In this document: one piece after another, positions 1 to 9,542 of the stretch | How the letters are laid out: each line of letters opens with the position of its first letter | How positions within the stretch are numbered: the stretch's first letter is position 1 | Assembly (NCBI GenBank): GCA_963821495.1 | Contig: CAWGEA010000003.1 | Location: 1,612,001 to 1,676,000, forward strand | DNA length: 64,000 bases | Reading direction: 5' to 3' | Source of the DNA: AC-32 sp963821495 | Lineage (GTDB): Bacteria > Actinomycetota > Thermoleophilia > Gaiellales > Gaiellaceae | Program-made: the position numbers and the translations under genes | The notes under the pieces: generated by a model | Database searches by the model: none | The model's input: the letters and a program-made list of their open reading frames with translations, nothing else | Told to the model about the DNA's origin: nothing

Positions 1-1
1 G

Positions 2-544
2 ACGGACGCCACCGGTGCGGTGAGCTGCCCGATCTCGGTGTCCGGCTCGCTCGGGCCGAAGACGATCACGGCAACGTTCGCCGGCGACGCCTACTACCTC
101 GGCTCGTCGGACACGAAGGACGTGCTCGTCTTCGCCTTCCCGAGCCGCGGCGCGTTCGTGCTCGGCGACCAGAGCGTCGCCGCCGCGACGCCGCTGACGC
201 AGCTGACGTGGTGGAGCCACTCGTGGTCGAGCGTCAACAGCCTCACGGGAGGCACGGCGCCGGCCGCGTTCAAGGGCTTCGCCGCGAACGTCTCGACGCT
301 GCCGGCGGGGAGCCCCGCGGGCGCGTGTGGGACGTCGTTCACGACGTCGCCCGGGAACAGTCCCGCCCCGCCCGCTGACGTGCCCACGTACATGGGCGTC
401 CTGGTCGCGAGCTCGGTCTCGCAGGCCGGCAGCGCGATCGGCGGCGGTTGGGCGAAGGTCGTCGTGGTCCGGACCGACCCCGGCTACGCGCCGAACCCGG
501 GCCACCCGGGAACCGGCACCCTCGTCGCGACCTTCTGCGGCTAG
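2..544 (+). CDS. C-terminal end of a secreted Ig-like repeat protein (5' partial)
   Basis: The frame is open from the first bases of the window, so the start lies upstream. The first visible stretch (ITATFAGDAYYLGSSDTKDV) matches the last strands of a bacterial Ig-like domain of the 'filling the gap/cell adhesion' type. The remainder is a Gly/Ala/Pro-rich extracellular tail with two Cys residues. This is probably a cell-surface or secreted protein. No enzymatic motif is visible. It points towards the broken PD40 gene on the opposite strand. Confidence 0.6.
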   Translation, partial: TDATGAVSCPISVSGSLGPKTITATFAGDAYYLGSSDTKDVLVFAFPSRGAFVLGDQSVAAATPLTQLTWWSHSWSSVNSLTGGTAPAAFKGFAANVSTLPAGSPAGACGTSFTTSPGNSPAPPADVPTYMGVLVASSVSQAGSAIGGGWAKVVVVRTDPGYAPNPGHPGTGTLVATFCG

Positions 545-584
545 GAGTCGAATCGAGAGGGGCGCGGCATGGCCCGCGCCCCTC

Positions 585-2467
585 TCAGCGCCAGCTCGGC
601 GAGCCAGCGTCGAAGTCCGACGTCAGGCGCCTGACGTCGGTTCCGTCGGTCCGGAGCGTGTAGATGTCCGGGGCAGCGGTGCCGGCAGCGCGTGCCCCGA
701 CGACGAAGTGGCTGCCGTCGGGCGACCAGGCAAGCGACGTCGCCTCTGTGAAGGGCAGCTGCACCTTCTGGGTCGAGGCGCCGTTCACGATGACGGCCGT
801 CGCGGCGCCCTCGAGATAGGCGAGGCGCCCGTCGGGGGACCAGGCCGGCGACGAGACCTGGCCCTCGGAGATCTTCTGCCGGCCGGTCCGGTCGGGCTTC
901 GCGGTCCAGATCGATGTCGGATTCGTCCCGATATCGATCCACGCGATGCGCGCCGGTCCCCAGGACGCGTAGTAGCCGGAGATGTTGAGGTTCGTCGGAG
1001 TCCCGCCCGCGGCCGGCACGACGAACAGCGAGGGCGCCTCTGCCGGGCTCGCCCTGGTGAACAGGATCCGCGTCCCGTCGGGCGACCAGCTCGGCGAGAG
1101 CTCCGACTCGAGGCTCGCCTCGCTGCCCGGCACGAGCAGCCGCGCGTTGGCTCCGTCTGCGTCGGCGATCCAGATCGAGCCCGGGCAGCCCTTGCAGCTC
1201 AGCCCGGTTTGGTCGAAGCGCGTGTAGGCGAGGTGCGTGCCGTCGCGCGACCAGCTGGGGGTGAGGTAGTGCTTCCCGCCGCGGGTCAGCTGCGTGAGGG
1301 CCGCCCCGTCGGTGGAGACGGCGTAGAGGTTCGACACCGGCTCCGGGCAGTAGCTCTCGAAGACGACAGACTTGCGCCCGGGGACGAACTGCAGCGACCG
1401 CAGAGCGGCCCCGAAGACGCCGTCGTCGAAGCAGCCGGGGACGTGGCCGTACGTCTTCGAGCTCGAGCCGTCGACCCGGACGACGCGCACCGCGAAGTCG
1501 GAACCGGTCTTGGCCGTCTCGACCACGAACCGTCCGTCCCGCGAGCGCGTGCCGAAGTAGCGCTGAGACGCTCGGAACGTGCGTCCGGTCCGGACGTCCA
1601 CTCCGACCGGTCGGTTGATGAAGAGGACGACGCGCCGCGGACCGGCCCAGACAATTCCTGTGCGCCGGTTCGCAAGCCCGCGTAGCGGCTTCCTCAGGAG
1701 CACGTGACCGGCACTTGTCCTCACCTCGAGGCGACCGCCGGCCACGCTCGCGATGCGCGTTCCGTCAGCCGACCAGACCGCGGCGCGGCCGGGGACGCGA
1801 GCCGGAGGCGCCCGCGCACGTCGTAGACGCGGACCTGCGCGTGCAGGATCATCAGGAAGAGCCCACGGGCCGACCAGCCGTGGAAGAAGCCGTCGGTCAC
1901 CCGCACGCTCCACGCCACGCCGCCCGTCGCTCGGTAGGCGCGGACGCGTGCGTTGACGAGGACCGTGACGAGCCGGCTGTCGGGCGACCACGAAGGCAGC
2001 AGGACGGGCTTTCGCGCGAGCACGATAGGCTTCTGGCCCGGGCCGACGACCGCGAGCTTCGAGCCGTGGCCGTCGCTGAACGACACGGCGAGCTGCGTTC
2101 CGTTCGGCGCCCAGGCCAGCTCGACTGGCTGATCCCTCGAGTCGATCGCCGGCGACCCCAGCCTCTGCAGCCCCGAGCCGTCGACTGCGGCGACGTAGAT
2201 CGCCCCGGCGCCGCCGCGGTTGCTGGCGAACGCGATCCGCTTCCCGTCCGGCGAGACGACCGGCACCGTGTCCTCGAAGGGGCTTCGACTCACGTCGACC
2301 ACCGTGCCGTCGGCGTCGAGCCGGTAGACCTCGCCCGTGAGCGCGGGCGCGCGATCGGCCGCGAACACGATCGGCGGCGTCGTCGGTGCGGCGACGGCAC
2401 CGGAGCACACGACGCAGGCTGCTCCGAGCAGGAGGACGGCAAGCGGTCGGACGAGCATCGCGCTCAT
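585..2467 (-). pseudogene. Secreted PD40/TolB-like beta-propeller protein, frameshifted
   Basis: Two overlapping frames together encode one protein of about 625 residues. The first part starts with a signal peptide (MSAMLVRPLAVLLLGAACVV) and contains blades such as VVSPDGKRIAFASNRG. The second part, from about 1800 downwards, carries further SWSPDGTRI-type PD40 blades up to the stop at 585. Joining them needs one extra base near 1795-1810, next to a CCCC run on the coding strand. Such proteins form secreted beta-propellers related to TolB and the DPP-IV N-terminal domain. It lies 89 bp downstream of, and co-directional with, the C39-like peptidase gene. A true pseudogene and a consensus error are both possible. 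Two further PD40 proteins lie at 32.8 and 53.7 kb. Confidence 0.75.
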
Positions 2468-2556
2468 CGCGCCGTGATCGTACGACGCGTGTGTAACGGC
2501 TCCGTCACAAGTTCGAGAAGGGCGCGAACGACGTCCGCGCCCTTCTCGTGACATGT

Positions 2557-3840
2557 CTAGGAGTTGTTCGCCGTCAGCAGCGAATCGAGGTTCGTCCCCG
2601 CGGTGCGGATGACGTAGACGATGCCGCCGCTGGCGGGGATCCACGCCCGTTCGAACTGCTCGCGGTCGTAGACGTGCCTGACCAGCGCGTCCGTATCGGA
2701 CGCCGGGTCGTAGGCGATCACGTTGCCGTTCGCGGTGAAGCCGCCGATCACCATCAGGTGGCCGTTGGTGCTCTTGATCCCGCCGTCGAGCTTGTTCGAG
2801 TTCCAGGCGACCGAGGCCACGAGCGGGACGCCCGCGTTGATGTACGGCTCGGCCTCACGCAGGTTGTGCAGCGCCGTCACGTCCGCGACGAGGCCCCGCG
2901 AGGCGGCGTACGCGGCGTTGAACGGCCAGTTGCCGGCCCCGTTGTAGTGGTAGTCGTAGACGGCGCGGGCGGTGTAGTCGACCCATGGGTCGGCGTGCGA
3001 CGCACCGAGCGCGTCGGTCACCCACTGGTACTCGGCCGGTGTCGGCATGAAGCTCGAGCCCCAGTACGAGACGACCATCGAGGTCGACGTCGGGCTGCAC
3101 CAGGCCTCGCCGCCGTTGTCGTACTGCGGGAAGTCGCCGTGGTGGATCTCCTGCGAGTACTTCGGCAGGCCGAGGTCGATCTCACTGGTGATCGTCGACC
3201 GGCTCGGGAAGGTCATCTTCTGGTTCGTCAGGTTCATCGCGACCGCGTTGAGGCGCGTGAGCGTCGGCGACGCGCTCGAGCCGGCCCGCCGGAACAGCGT
3301 CACCTTCAGGCGGTACGCGACGGCGACGTGGTCCTTCGCGAAGAAGGTGTCGATCGAGACGAAGCCGTCGGCGTCGCCCTGACCGCCGACCGACGTCCGG
3401 TGGAAGTCGCTGTCGCTCGACGACCAGCGGCCGAGGATGTACCACTTCGCCCAGTGGCCGTCCAGCATCCGCGGCTGCATCTCGACCTGGATCCACGTGC
3501 CGTTCGGAGTGGTCGCGTTCCACGAGGCGACCAGCTCGTTGAAGCCGAATGACAGCGGCGTCTCGTTGGACGTCCACGTCCCGGACTGGTACGCGCCCGA
3601 GCCGTCGGCTCCGTCGCCGGAATAGTTGGCGAAGGGATCGGTGTAGGCAAAGCTGCCGAGCCCGCTCGATGCGAGGGTCACGGTCCCGTTCGAGACGGTG
3701 GTTCCGGAGAGCGACGCGTACGACCCCAGCGGGAAGTTCTTGAAGTTGATCGGGTACGGCTGCGCGGCGAGGGCCGGGGCTGTGGCGGCAAGAGCGAGCC
3801 CGGCGGCCGCGACGACGATGAGAAGCGCACGAGTAATCAT
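2557..3840 (-). CDS. Secreted C39-like cysteine peptidase
   Basis: 427 residues with a clear signal peptide (MITRALLIVVAAAGLALAA, cleaved near ALAAQ). The first 225 or so residues form a beta-rich, carbohydrate-binding-like region. The C-terminal part is a peptidase C39-like domain: Cys248 in WCSPTSTSMV, His361 in GHLMVIGG and Asp378 in IAYDPAS fit the papain-fold triad. It probably acts outside the cell on peptide substrates. There is no ABC transporter nearby, so a bacteriocin-processing role is unlikely. Confidence 0.8.
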   Translation of the reverse strand: MITRALLIVVAAAGLALAATAPALAAQPYPINFKNFPLGSYASLSGTTVSNGTVTLASSGLGSFAYTDPFANYSGDGADGSGAYQSGTWTSNETPLSFGFNELVASWNATTPNGTWIQVEMQPRMLDGHWAKWYILGRWSSSDSDFHRTSVGGQGDADGFVSIDTFFAKDHVAVAYRLKVTLFRRAGSSASPTLTRLNAVAMNLTNQKMTFPSRSTITSEIDLGLPKYSQEIHHGDFPQYDNGGEAWCSPTSTSMVVSYWGSSFMPTPAEYQWVTDALGASHADPWVDYTARAVYDYHYNGAGNWPFNAAYAASRGLVADVTALHNLREAEPYINAGVPLVASVAWNSNKLDGGIKSTNGHLMVIGGFTANGNVIAYDPASDTDALVRHVYDREQFERAWIPASGGIVYVIRTAGTNLDSLLTANNS

Positions 3841-4008
3841 GGTTGCGATCCTAACCCTGTTTCTCGCAAACGCTAAACCGCTGCTCGTCGGCCGGCACGG
3901 CGGCAGGTCGCGGCAGATTGCTGCCGATGCGCTGCGGGTCGCGTCCGTGGTGCCGCCGAACGCGTAGCCTCGCCCCAGGCAGGGTCTTCGAGGAGGAGGG
4001 CTGACAGC

Positions 4009-5163
4009 ATGACCTTCACCATCGGGCGCCTGGCGGCGCTTGCGGCACCGCTGCTCCTACTGCTCGCGACCGCCGCGGCGGCCCCGGCCCAGGCGGCATC
4101 GACGACGAGCCAGTCGCAGTGCATCGGCCACCACCCGCAGGAGTACGTCTGGTACACGTCAAGCTGCACGGGCCACGACGAGCCGGAGCTCGACCCGCTC
4201 TCGACGAAGGCCGGCTCCGCGAAGGATCTGACGTGGACGATCGTCCTGCCGACCGACGGCGCGACGACCGTCGACAGCGTCGGCCCCACGTTCTGGATCG
4301 GCGGCACGGTCACCGACCGCGACAGCCTGTTCGGCCAGGCGTTCCTCGAGCTCCAGTTCTACCCCGACAGCATGGTCACGGGGTGCACCGCGGGAGGGGG
4401 CTTCAACGTCAAGCACGCCCCCGGCGTCTACACGGCATGCTCCCCGGTCTGGCAGGTCTCGCAGCACGGCTCAGCCGAGTCGGCGGCCTTCAACGCGATG
4501 CTCAGGGACTCGGCAACCGGCGGGCCACTCGTGATGCACGCCGGCGACACCGTCACCGACCATCAGTACGTCACGTCGCAGGCCGATGGGATGCACCTCA
4601 CCGTCACGGACGTGACCACCGGGCACTCCGGCACGATCGTGCTCGACAGCAAGACGCACGGGCCCCTGCTGCCGGCGTTCGACGTGCAGAAGCTGGGCAA
4701 CGCGCTCGGCTGGGGTCTAGTCGACGACGCACCGAACTCGGTCGTCTGGGAGATCGGGCACACGAGCCCCTTCACGACACCGGCCTCGCAGTTCTGCCTC
4801 CCAGGCAGCGCGACGAAGCCGGCGTGCTACTCGTACGACGTCCCGACCTGGCTCGGCTTCCATCCGCTGCTCGTCAAGGGTGTGACGTTCGGCGACGGCA
4901 GCTCGGCGAAGAGCTGGGCGGCGGTCAGCGACTACGGAGGCCGTGCCGAGGTCGACCAGTACTGCGGCGCGACGAGCTACGCAACCCCGTTCTGCTGGTA
5001 CCCGTGGTTCGCCTACAACGGGACGTCGAAGGCGTTCACCTACGGCGGCGACTACCCCGGCACGTCGGACGACTTCGGCCAGGCGGCGCAGTTCCAGCAG
5101 GAGACGAACTGCCCGAGCCCGAGCGGGCCGAACACGACGTACTGCGCGACGGTTCTGAAGTAG
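4009..5163 (+). CDS. Secreted protein of unknown function
   Basis: 384 residues with a signal peptide ending near AQAAS, then a beta-rich extracellular chain with about ten Cys residues, suggesting disulfides. I recognise no family. The start is supported by an AGGAGGAGG ribosome site 10 bases upstream. It is transcribed divergently from the C39-like peptidase gene. Confidence 0.75.
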   Translation: MTFTIGRLAALAAPLLLLLATAAAAPAQAASTTSQSQCIGHHPQEYVWYTSSCTGHDEPELDPLSTKAGSAKDLTWTIVLPTDGATTVDSVGPTFWIGGTVTDRDSLFGQAFLELQFYPDSMVTGCTAGGGFNVKHAPGVYTACSPVWQVSQHGSAESAAFNAMLRDSATGGPLVMHAGDTVTDHQYVTSQADGMHLTVTDVTTGHSGTIVLDSKTHGPLLPAFDVQKLGNALGWGLVDDAPNSVVWEIGHTSPFTTPASQFCLPGSATKPACYSYDVPTWLGFHPLLVKGVTFGDGSSAKSWAAVSDYGGRAEVDQYCGATSYATPFCWYPWFAYNGTSKAFTYGGDYPGTSDDFGQAAQFQQETNCPSPSGPNTTYCATVLK

Positions 5164-5259
5164 CCGTCTCCGACTCAGGCGGCCGCGTGCTCGAGCAGCT
5201 CGCGGCCGCCCGCGTCGCCGGTGTCCGCAGCACGAGCACGGCTGCGTAGGATGCAGCGC

Positions 5260-5532
5260 ATGTGCCGGAACATCCACACGCTCTACAACTTCGAGCCCCC
5301 CGCGACCGAGGACGAGGTGCACGGCGCGGCGCTGCAGTACGTGCGCAAGGTGAGCGGCTTCACCAAGCCGTCCCGCGCGAACGAGGCCGCGTTCGAGCGC
5401 GCCGTCGACGAGGTCGCGGCCGCCACCAGCCGCCTGCTCGACGAGCTCGTCACGAACGCGCCGCCGAAGGACCGCGAGGTCGAGGCGCAGCGCAAGCGCG
5501 AGCGCTCGGCGAAGCGGTTCGCCGCGGCGTAG
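5260..5532 (+). CDS. DUF2277 family protein
   Basis: 90 residues beginning MCRNIHTLYNFEPPATEDEV, the hallmark N-terminus of the DUF2277 family. That is followed by the conserved KVSGFTKPSRANEAAF segment and a basic C-terminus. The internal ATG at 5260 is chosen because family members start with MCRNI. Function is unknown. The stop abuts the GTG of the next gene, so the two are probably co-transcribed. Confidence 0.9.
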   Translation: MCRNIHTLYNFEPPATEDEVHGAALQYVRKVSGFTKPSRANEAAFERAVDEVAAATSRLLDELVTNAPPKDREVEAQRKRERSAKRFAAA

Positions 5533-6381
5533 GTGGAGCTCGCCCGCCACGCGGACGCCGAGAGCTTCCTCGCCGCCGCCGGCGGCTTCCTCGGCGAGCG
5601 TGAGGCCGAGCACAACCTGATCCTCGGGTTGAGCTCGCGCCTCGTCCGCGAGCCGCTGATGTACGGCGAGCCGCCGTACTTCGCGGTCGTCGAGGACGAC
5701 GGCCGGATCGTCGGCGTGGCGATGCGGACGCCGCCGCACAACTTCATCCTCTCGGAGCTCGACGCGGACGGGGTCGTCGCCGTGCTGGCGCAGGACGCCC
5801 GCGACGCCTTCGGCACGCTCCCCGGGATCGTCGGGCCGAAGGAGCGCGCGGCGCAGTTCGCCAACGCCTGGCGCGCCGCGACCGGGGCCACACCGCGCCT
5901 CGAGATCGCGCAGCGCATCTTCGTCGCCGACCACGTCGACGAGCCGCGGCCCGCCCCCGGCTCGATGCGCGACTACGAGCGGAGCGATCGCGAGCTTGCG
6001 ATCCGCTGGATGGACGAGTTCGTGGCGGAGGCGCTCCCCGAGGCTCCTCCGGAGTCGAGCGCGGAGTTCGTCGACCGCCGCGAAGAGGACCCCGACGGCG
6101 GCCTCGTGATCTGGGACGACGACGGCGCCGTCTCGCTGGCCGGGTTCGGCGGCCGCACGCCGAACGGCATCCGCGTCGGCCCGGTCTACACGCCGCCGGA
6201 CCTGCGCGGCCGCGGCTATGCGAGCGCACTCACCGCTGACCTGACGCGACGGCTCCTCGCGGGCGGACGGCGGTTCTGCTTCCTCTACACCGACCTCGCG
6301 AACCCGACCTCGAACAACATCTACCAGCGGATCGGCTACCGCCCGGTGAGCGATGCCGACCTCTGGTCGTTCACGCGTTAG
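5533..6381 (+). CDS. GNAT family N-acetyltransferase
   Basis: 282 residues with a GTG start directly after the DUF2277 stop. The acetyl-CoA-binding core is in the C-terminal third: VGPVYTPPDLRGRGYASALT gives the R/Q-x-x-G-x-G/A loop, followed by YTDLANPTSNNIYQRIGYRP. The N-terminal half is a divergent second GNAT-like module, as in many two-domain acetyltransferases. The substrate is unknown. Confidence 0.85.
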   Translation: MELARHADAESFLAAAGGFLGEREAEHNLILGLSSRLVREPLMYGEPPYFAVVEDDGRIVGVAMRTPPHNFILSELDADGVVAVLAQDARDAFGTLPGIVGPKERAAQFANAWRAATGATPRLEIAQRIFVADHVDEPRPAPGSMRDYERSDRELAIRWMDEFVAEALPEAPPESSAEFVDRREEDPDGGLVIWDDDGAVSLAGFGGRTPNGIRVGPVYTPPDLRGRGYASALTADLTRRLLAGGRRFCFLYTDLANPTSNNIYQRIGYRPVSDADLWSFTR

Positions 6382-6419
6382 GCTGGCCCTCGCCAGTCAG
6401 CTACACAGGGGGTTCTCTC

Positions 6420-7538
6420 GTGTCTCGCTGCCGTCTCCTCGTGGCGCTCGCGGCCATGCTCGCCGCGCTCGCGCTCCTCGTCCCGACCGCCGGCGCCGTC
6501 TCGACGCGCGCCCACACGCCGACGCTCCAGTTCATCGGCCAGGCGATCATCCCGACCGGGACGACGTTCGCCGGGACGACGATCGGGGGCCTCTCCTCGA
6601 TCACGTACGACCCGAGCCAGAACGTCTACTACGCACTCTCCGACGACCAGTCGCAGATCAACCCGGCTCGCTTCTACACGGTCAGCGTCGACGTCGGCCC
6701 GAGCTTCGACGCAAGCGACGTCCACTTCGACACGGTGACGACGCTGCAACGGCCGGGGGGCGGGCCGTACCCGCTCGGGGGTCTCGACCCCGAGGGCCTC
6801 GCGCTCACCAAGGACCGGGAGCTGATCCTCACGTCCGAGGGCAACACGAACACGCTGCTCGCCCCGTTCGTGCGCCGCTACGACCTCGCCGGCGACTACC
6901 TCGCCGACCTGCCGGTCCCGGGTTACTACCTGCCGACCGCGAACCATTCGAGCGGCATCCGCTTCAACCTCGCCTTCGAGTCGGCCGGTGTCCCGCCGAA
7001 CGGCCGCTTCTTCTTCACCGCGACCGAGAATGCGCTCTTCCAGGACGGCCCCGCCGCGACGGTCGCCAACGGCAGCCCGTCGCGGATCCTGCGGTACAAC
7101 CTCCAGACGGGCACGCTCGACCGCGAGTACCTCTACGAGACCGACCCGATCTTCCAGCCGCCGGTGCCGCCGACGAACTTCGCCGTGAACGGGATCGTCG
7201 AGCTGCTGCCGTTCAACAACGAGCTCATGCTGTCGATGGAGCGCTCGTTCTCGGTGGGCGTGCCCGGCACGGGAAACGAGATCAAGCTCTACTCGGTCGC
7301 GCTCCCGGGCGCGACGAACGTCCTGGGCGTCCCGAGCCTCGCCGGGCTCGACGTCCAGCCCGCGCAGAAGACGCTGTTGCTCGACCTCGGCTCGCTCGGG
7401 ATCCCGCTCGACAACGTCGAGGGCATGACCCTCGGCCCGAAGCTTCCCGACGGGCGACAGTCGCTCGTGATGGTCAGCGACAACAACTTCGCGGCCTCGC
7501 AGTTCACGCAGTTCCTGCTGTTCGCCCTCAGTCCCTGA
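6420..7538 (+). CDS. Secreted esterase-like (phytase-like domain) protein
   Basis: 372 residues, GTG start, with an Ala/Leu-rich signal peptide ending near AGAVS. The body has features of the 'esterase-like activity of phytase' beta-propeller family: GGLSSITYDPSQNVYYALSD, the DPEGLAL motif and a C-terminal DNVEGMTLGPKLPDG segment. It probably hydrolyses phosphate or carboxyl esters outside the cell. Its last 11 bases overlap the 3' end of the convergent P450 remnant. Confidence 0.8.
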   Translation: MSRCRLLVALAAMLAALALLVPTAGAVSTRAHTPTLQFIGQAIIPTGTTFAGTTIGGLSSITYDPSQNVYYALSDDQSQINPARFYTVSVDVGPSFDASDVHFDTVTTLQRPGGGPYPLGGLDPEGLALTKDRELILTSEGNTNTLLAPFVRRYDLAGDYLADLPVPGYYLPTANHSSGIRFNLAFESAGVPPNGRFFFTATENALFQDGPAATVANGSPSRILRYNLQTGTLDREYLYETDPIFQPPVPPTNFAVNGIVELLPFNNELMLSMERSFSVGVPGTGNEIKLYSVALPGATNVLGVPSLAGLDVQPAQKTLLLDLGSLGIPLDNVEGMTLGPKLPDGRQSLVMVSDNNFAASQFTQFLLFALSP

Positions 7539-8735
7539 GCGCCAGCTCGAGGCGCTCGAGGCCCCAGATGACGAAGGCGCGGATGCGCCGGGGCTCCTCC
7601 GCGAGGCGGAGCCCCGGCGCCCGCTCCACGAGCGCGCCGAGCGCTGCCGCCAGCTCGATGCGCGCGAGCGGCGCACCGATGCAGACGTGGATGCCGCCGC
7701 CGAAGCCGATGTGCTCGGCCGCGTTCTCGCGCGAGACGTCGAAGGCATCGGGTTCGTCGAACACCCGCGGGTCGCGGTTCGCCGAGCCGAACAGCAGCGC
7801 CACCTTCTGACCCCGCGGCACCGGCTCGCCGGCGATCTCGGCGCCGTCCTCGAGCACCCAGCGCTCGAAGAGCTGGAGCGGGGGGTCCCAGCGGATCAGC
7901 TCCTCGACCGCGGCCGCCGGCTGGATCTCGCCGTCGCGAAGCCGCGCCCACTGCGCCGGGTGGCGGAGCAGCGCGAGCACGCCGTTGCCGAGCGTGTTCA
8001 CGGTCGCCTCGTGGCCGGCGTTGAGGAGGACGATGATCGTCGAGACCAGCTCGGGATCGCTCAGCCGGCCGACCCTCGACCCGCGCCTCCACCAGGCGCG
8101 TGACGAGGTCGTCCCGAGGCTCGCGCCGCCGCTCCTCGACGAGCGAGAGCACGTAGTCGCGGAACTCCGCGGCGGCCTGGGTCGCGGCGTCGGCCTGGGC
8201 GAGCGTGGTGTCCAGCTCGTACATCTTCACCATCGCGTGCGACCAGTCGAGCAGATCGCGCGCGCGGTCGGTCGGGACGCCCAGCAGCCGGCAGATCGAC
8301 GGCGATCGAGTACGGCTGGGCGTAGTCGCGCAGGAGCTCGAAGTCGCTCTCCGGGAGCAGCTCGCGGGCGAGGTCCTCGCACGGGGCCCGCAACGCCTCG
8401 ACCGAACGCGGTGTGAAGGCAGCCGCGACGAGCTTCCGGATCCGCGTGTGCTCGGGCGGCTCGAGCCAGAGCAGGCTCCAGCGCTCCGAGTCCCAGAACG
8501 CCTGCCAGCGCGCGTCGAGCGGCTCCGCGGCGGCGTACGCGGCCTCGCTGCCGACGTGCCGGAAGTTGCGTCCCAGCCGCCGGTCGCGCAGGCATGCGCG
8601 CACGTCGGCGTGCCGCGTCACGAACCAGCGGTCGAGACGCTCTTCGTAGAAGAGCGGCACCTCCTCGCGCAGGGCGGCAAGCCGCGGGTACGGGTCGGCC
8701 AGGAAGGCGGCGTCGGTTGGGTCGAACGTCGTCAG
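7528..8735 (-). pseudogene. Cytochrome P450, two frameshifts
   Basis: Three consecutive frames together make one bacterial P450 of about 400 residues. The N-terminal part has LADPYPRLAALREEVPLFYE. The middle part covers the I-helix region (LLNAGHEATVNTLGNG after the second shift). The C-terminal part holds the ExxR pair in EELIRWDPPL and the haem loop FGGGIHVCIGAPLAR with its Cys ligand. One extra base near 8303 and another near 8065 explain the breaks. There is no ATG/GTG at the 5' end. A CTG overlapping the queF stop is the only nearby candidate, suggesting translational coupling to queF. Confidence 0.85.
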
Positions 8736-9109
8736 GTCGCCGCGGTGATCGTGATCCCGCCGCGCGCCTTCTGCCGCAGCGTCACGCGTACGTGCTCGGC
8801 GGCCAGCTGGAGGGCCCCGGCCAGGTCGTCGCGAATGTGCACCGCGAGCGCCTCGCAGAACACGCCCTCGTTGCGAAAGCTCGCCAGGTACAGCTTGAGC
8901 GACTTCGACTCGATGCACAGCCCCGCCGGCTCGTACTCGATCGTCACGACGTACATGTCGGGCTGGCCCGTGATCGGGCACATGGCGACCAGCTCGTCGC
9001 TCGTCAGCTCGACGCGGGCCACGCCGGGGTTCGGGAAGGTCTCGATCCCCGCGTAGTGCTCGGAGCCGGCGTGGCCGAGCGCGACGAACTCGGTGGGGCG
9101 CTCGCTCAT
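8732..9109 (-). CDS. queF: NADPH-dependent 7-cyano-7-deazaguanine reductase QueF
   Basis: 125 residues, the length of the short unimodular QueF. It reduces preQ0 to preQ1 in queuosine biosynthesis. Cys44 and Asp51 in MCPITGQPD are the expected covalent-adduct Cys and proton donor. The family signature ESKSLKLYLASFRNEG and the downstream FCEAL segment are present. No other queuosine genes are in the window. It is divergent from the deoxyribosyltransferase-like gene and directly upstream of the P450. Confidence 0.93.
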   Translation of the reverse strand: MSERPTEFVALGHAGSEHYAGIETFPNPGVARVELTSDELVAMCPITGQPDMYVVTIEYEPAGLCIESKSLKLYLASFRNEGVFCEALAVHIRDDLAGALQLAAEHVRVTLRQKARGGITITAAT

Positions 9110-9129
9110 GCCGCGTACTGTACGCCGCC

Positions 9130-9495
9130 GTGAAACGCGTCTACCTGGCCGGGCCGCCGTTCGCCGAGGAGTACCGCCGGCGTGCGGCCGAGCTGCTGCT
9201 CGCTCGCCGCTGCGAGCCGGTCGACCCGATGCGTCGCGACTTCCGCGGCCGTACCGAGGGACACGAGAGGGAGATCGTCGCGGGCGACCTGGCCGAGATC
9301 GACTCCTGCGACGCCGTCCTGGCCGCGTTCACGGCGCCGGACGAGGGAACCGCGATGGAGGCCTGGTACGCGCACGCGCGTGGCATCCCCGTGGTCGCGT
9401 ACACGGGCGGGACGCCGCCGCACCCCTGGACGGTCTACGTCGCAGTGCAGGTGTGCGCGGAGCTCGAGGCCGCGGTCGCCGCCGCCGCCGACTGA
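9130..9495 (+). CDS. Nucleoside 2-deoxyribosyltransferase-like protein
   Basis: 121 residues, GTG start 20 bases from the divergent queF start. MKRVYLAGPPFAEEYRRRA is the usual start of the NDT/DUF4406-like Rossmann family. It is followed by DPMRRDFRG, a DSCDAVLAAF strand and EGTAMEAWYAHARGIPV, which contains the candidate catalytic Glu. The family cleaves or transfers the glycosidic bond of (deoxy)nucleosides. The true substrate here is unknown. Confidence 0.85.
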   Translation: MKRVYLAGPPFAEEYRRRAAELLLARRCEPVDPMRRDFRGRTEGHEREIVAGDLAEIDSCDAVLAAFTAPDEGTAMEAWYAHARGIPVVAYTGGTPPHPWTVYVAVQVCAELEAAVAAAAD

Positions 9496-9508
9496 GGTGG
9501 TCCTCCGG

Positions 9509-9524
9509 GATACCCTGAGGTATC
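9509..9524. terminator. Perfect inverted repeat between convergent genes
   Basis: GATACC-CTGA-GGTATC is a perfect 6-bp stem with a 4-base loop. It lies in the 47-bp gap between the converging stops of the deoxyribosyltransferase-like gene and the Ig-repeat gene. It could be a short bidirectional terminator, although no T-run follows. A related but less regular sequence lies at 12638-12666. Confidence 0.4.
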
Positions 9525-9542
9525 TGTCGAGACTACCGCCCA

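Noticed and set aside
585..1685. Long plus-strand reading frame of about 450 codons opposite the PD40 gene
   Set aside because: It is very Arg/Ala/Pro-rich with no motif, a typical antisense shadow in high-GC DNA; the minus strand has clear PD40 blades.
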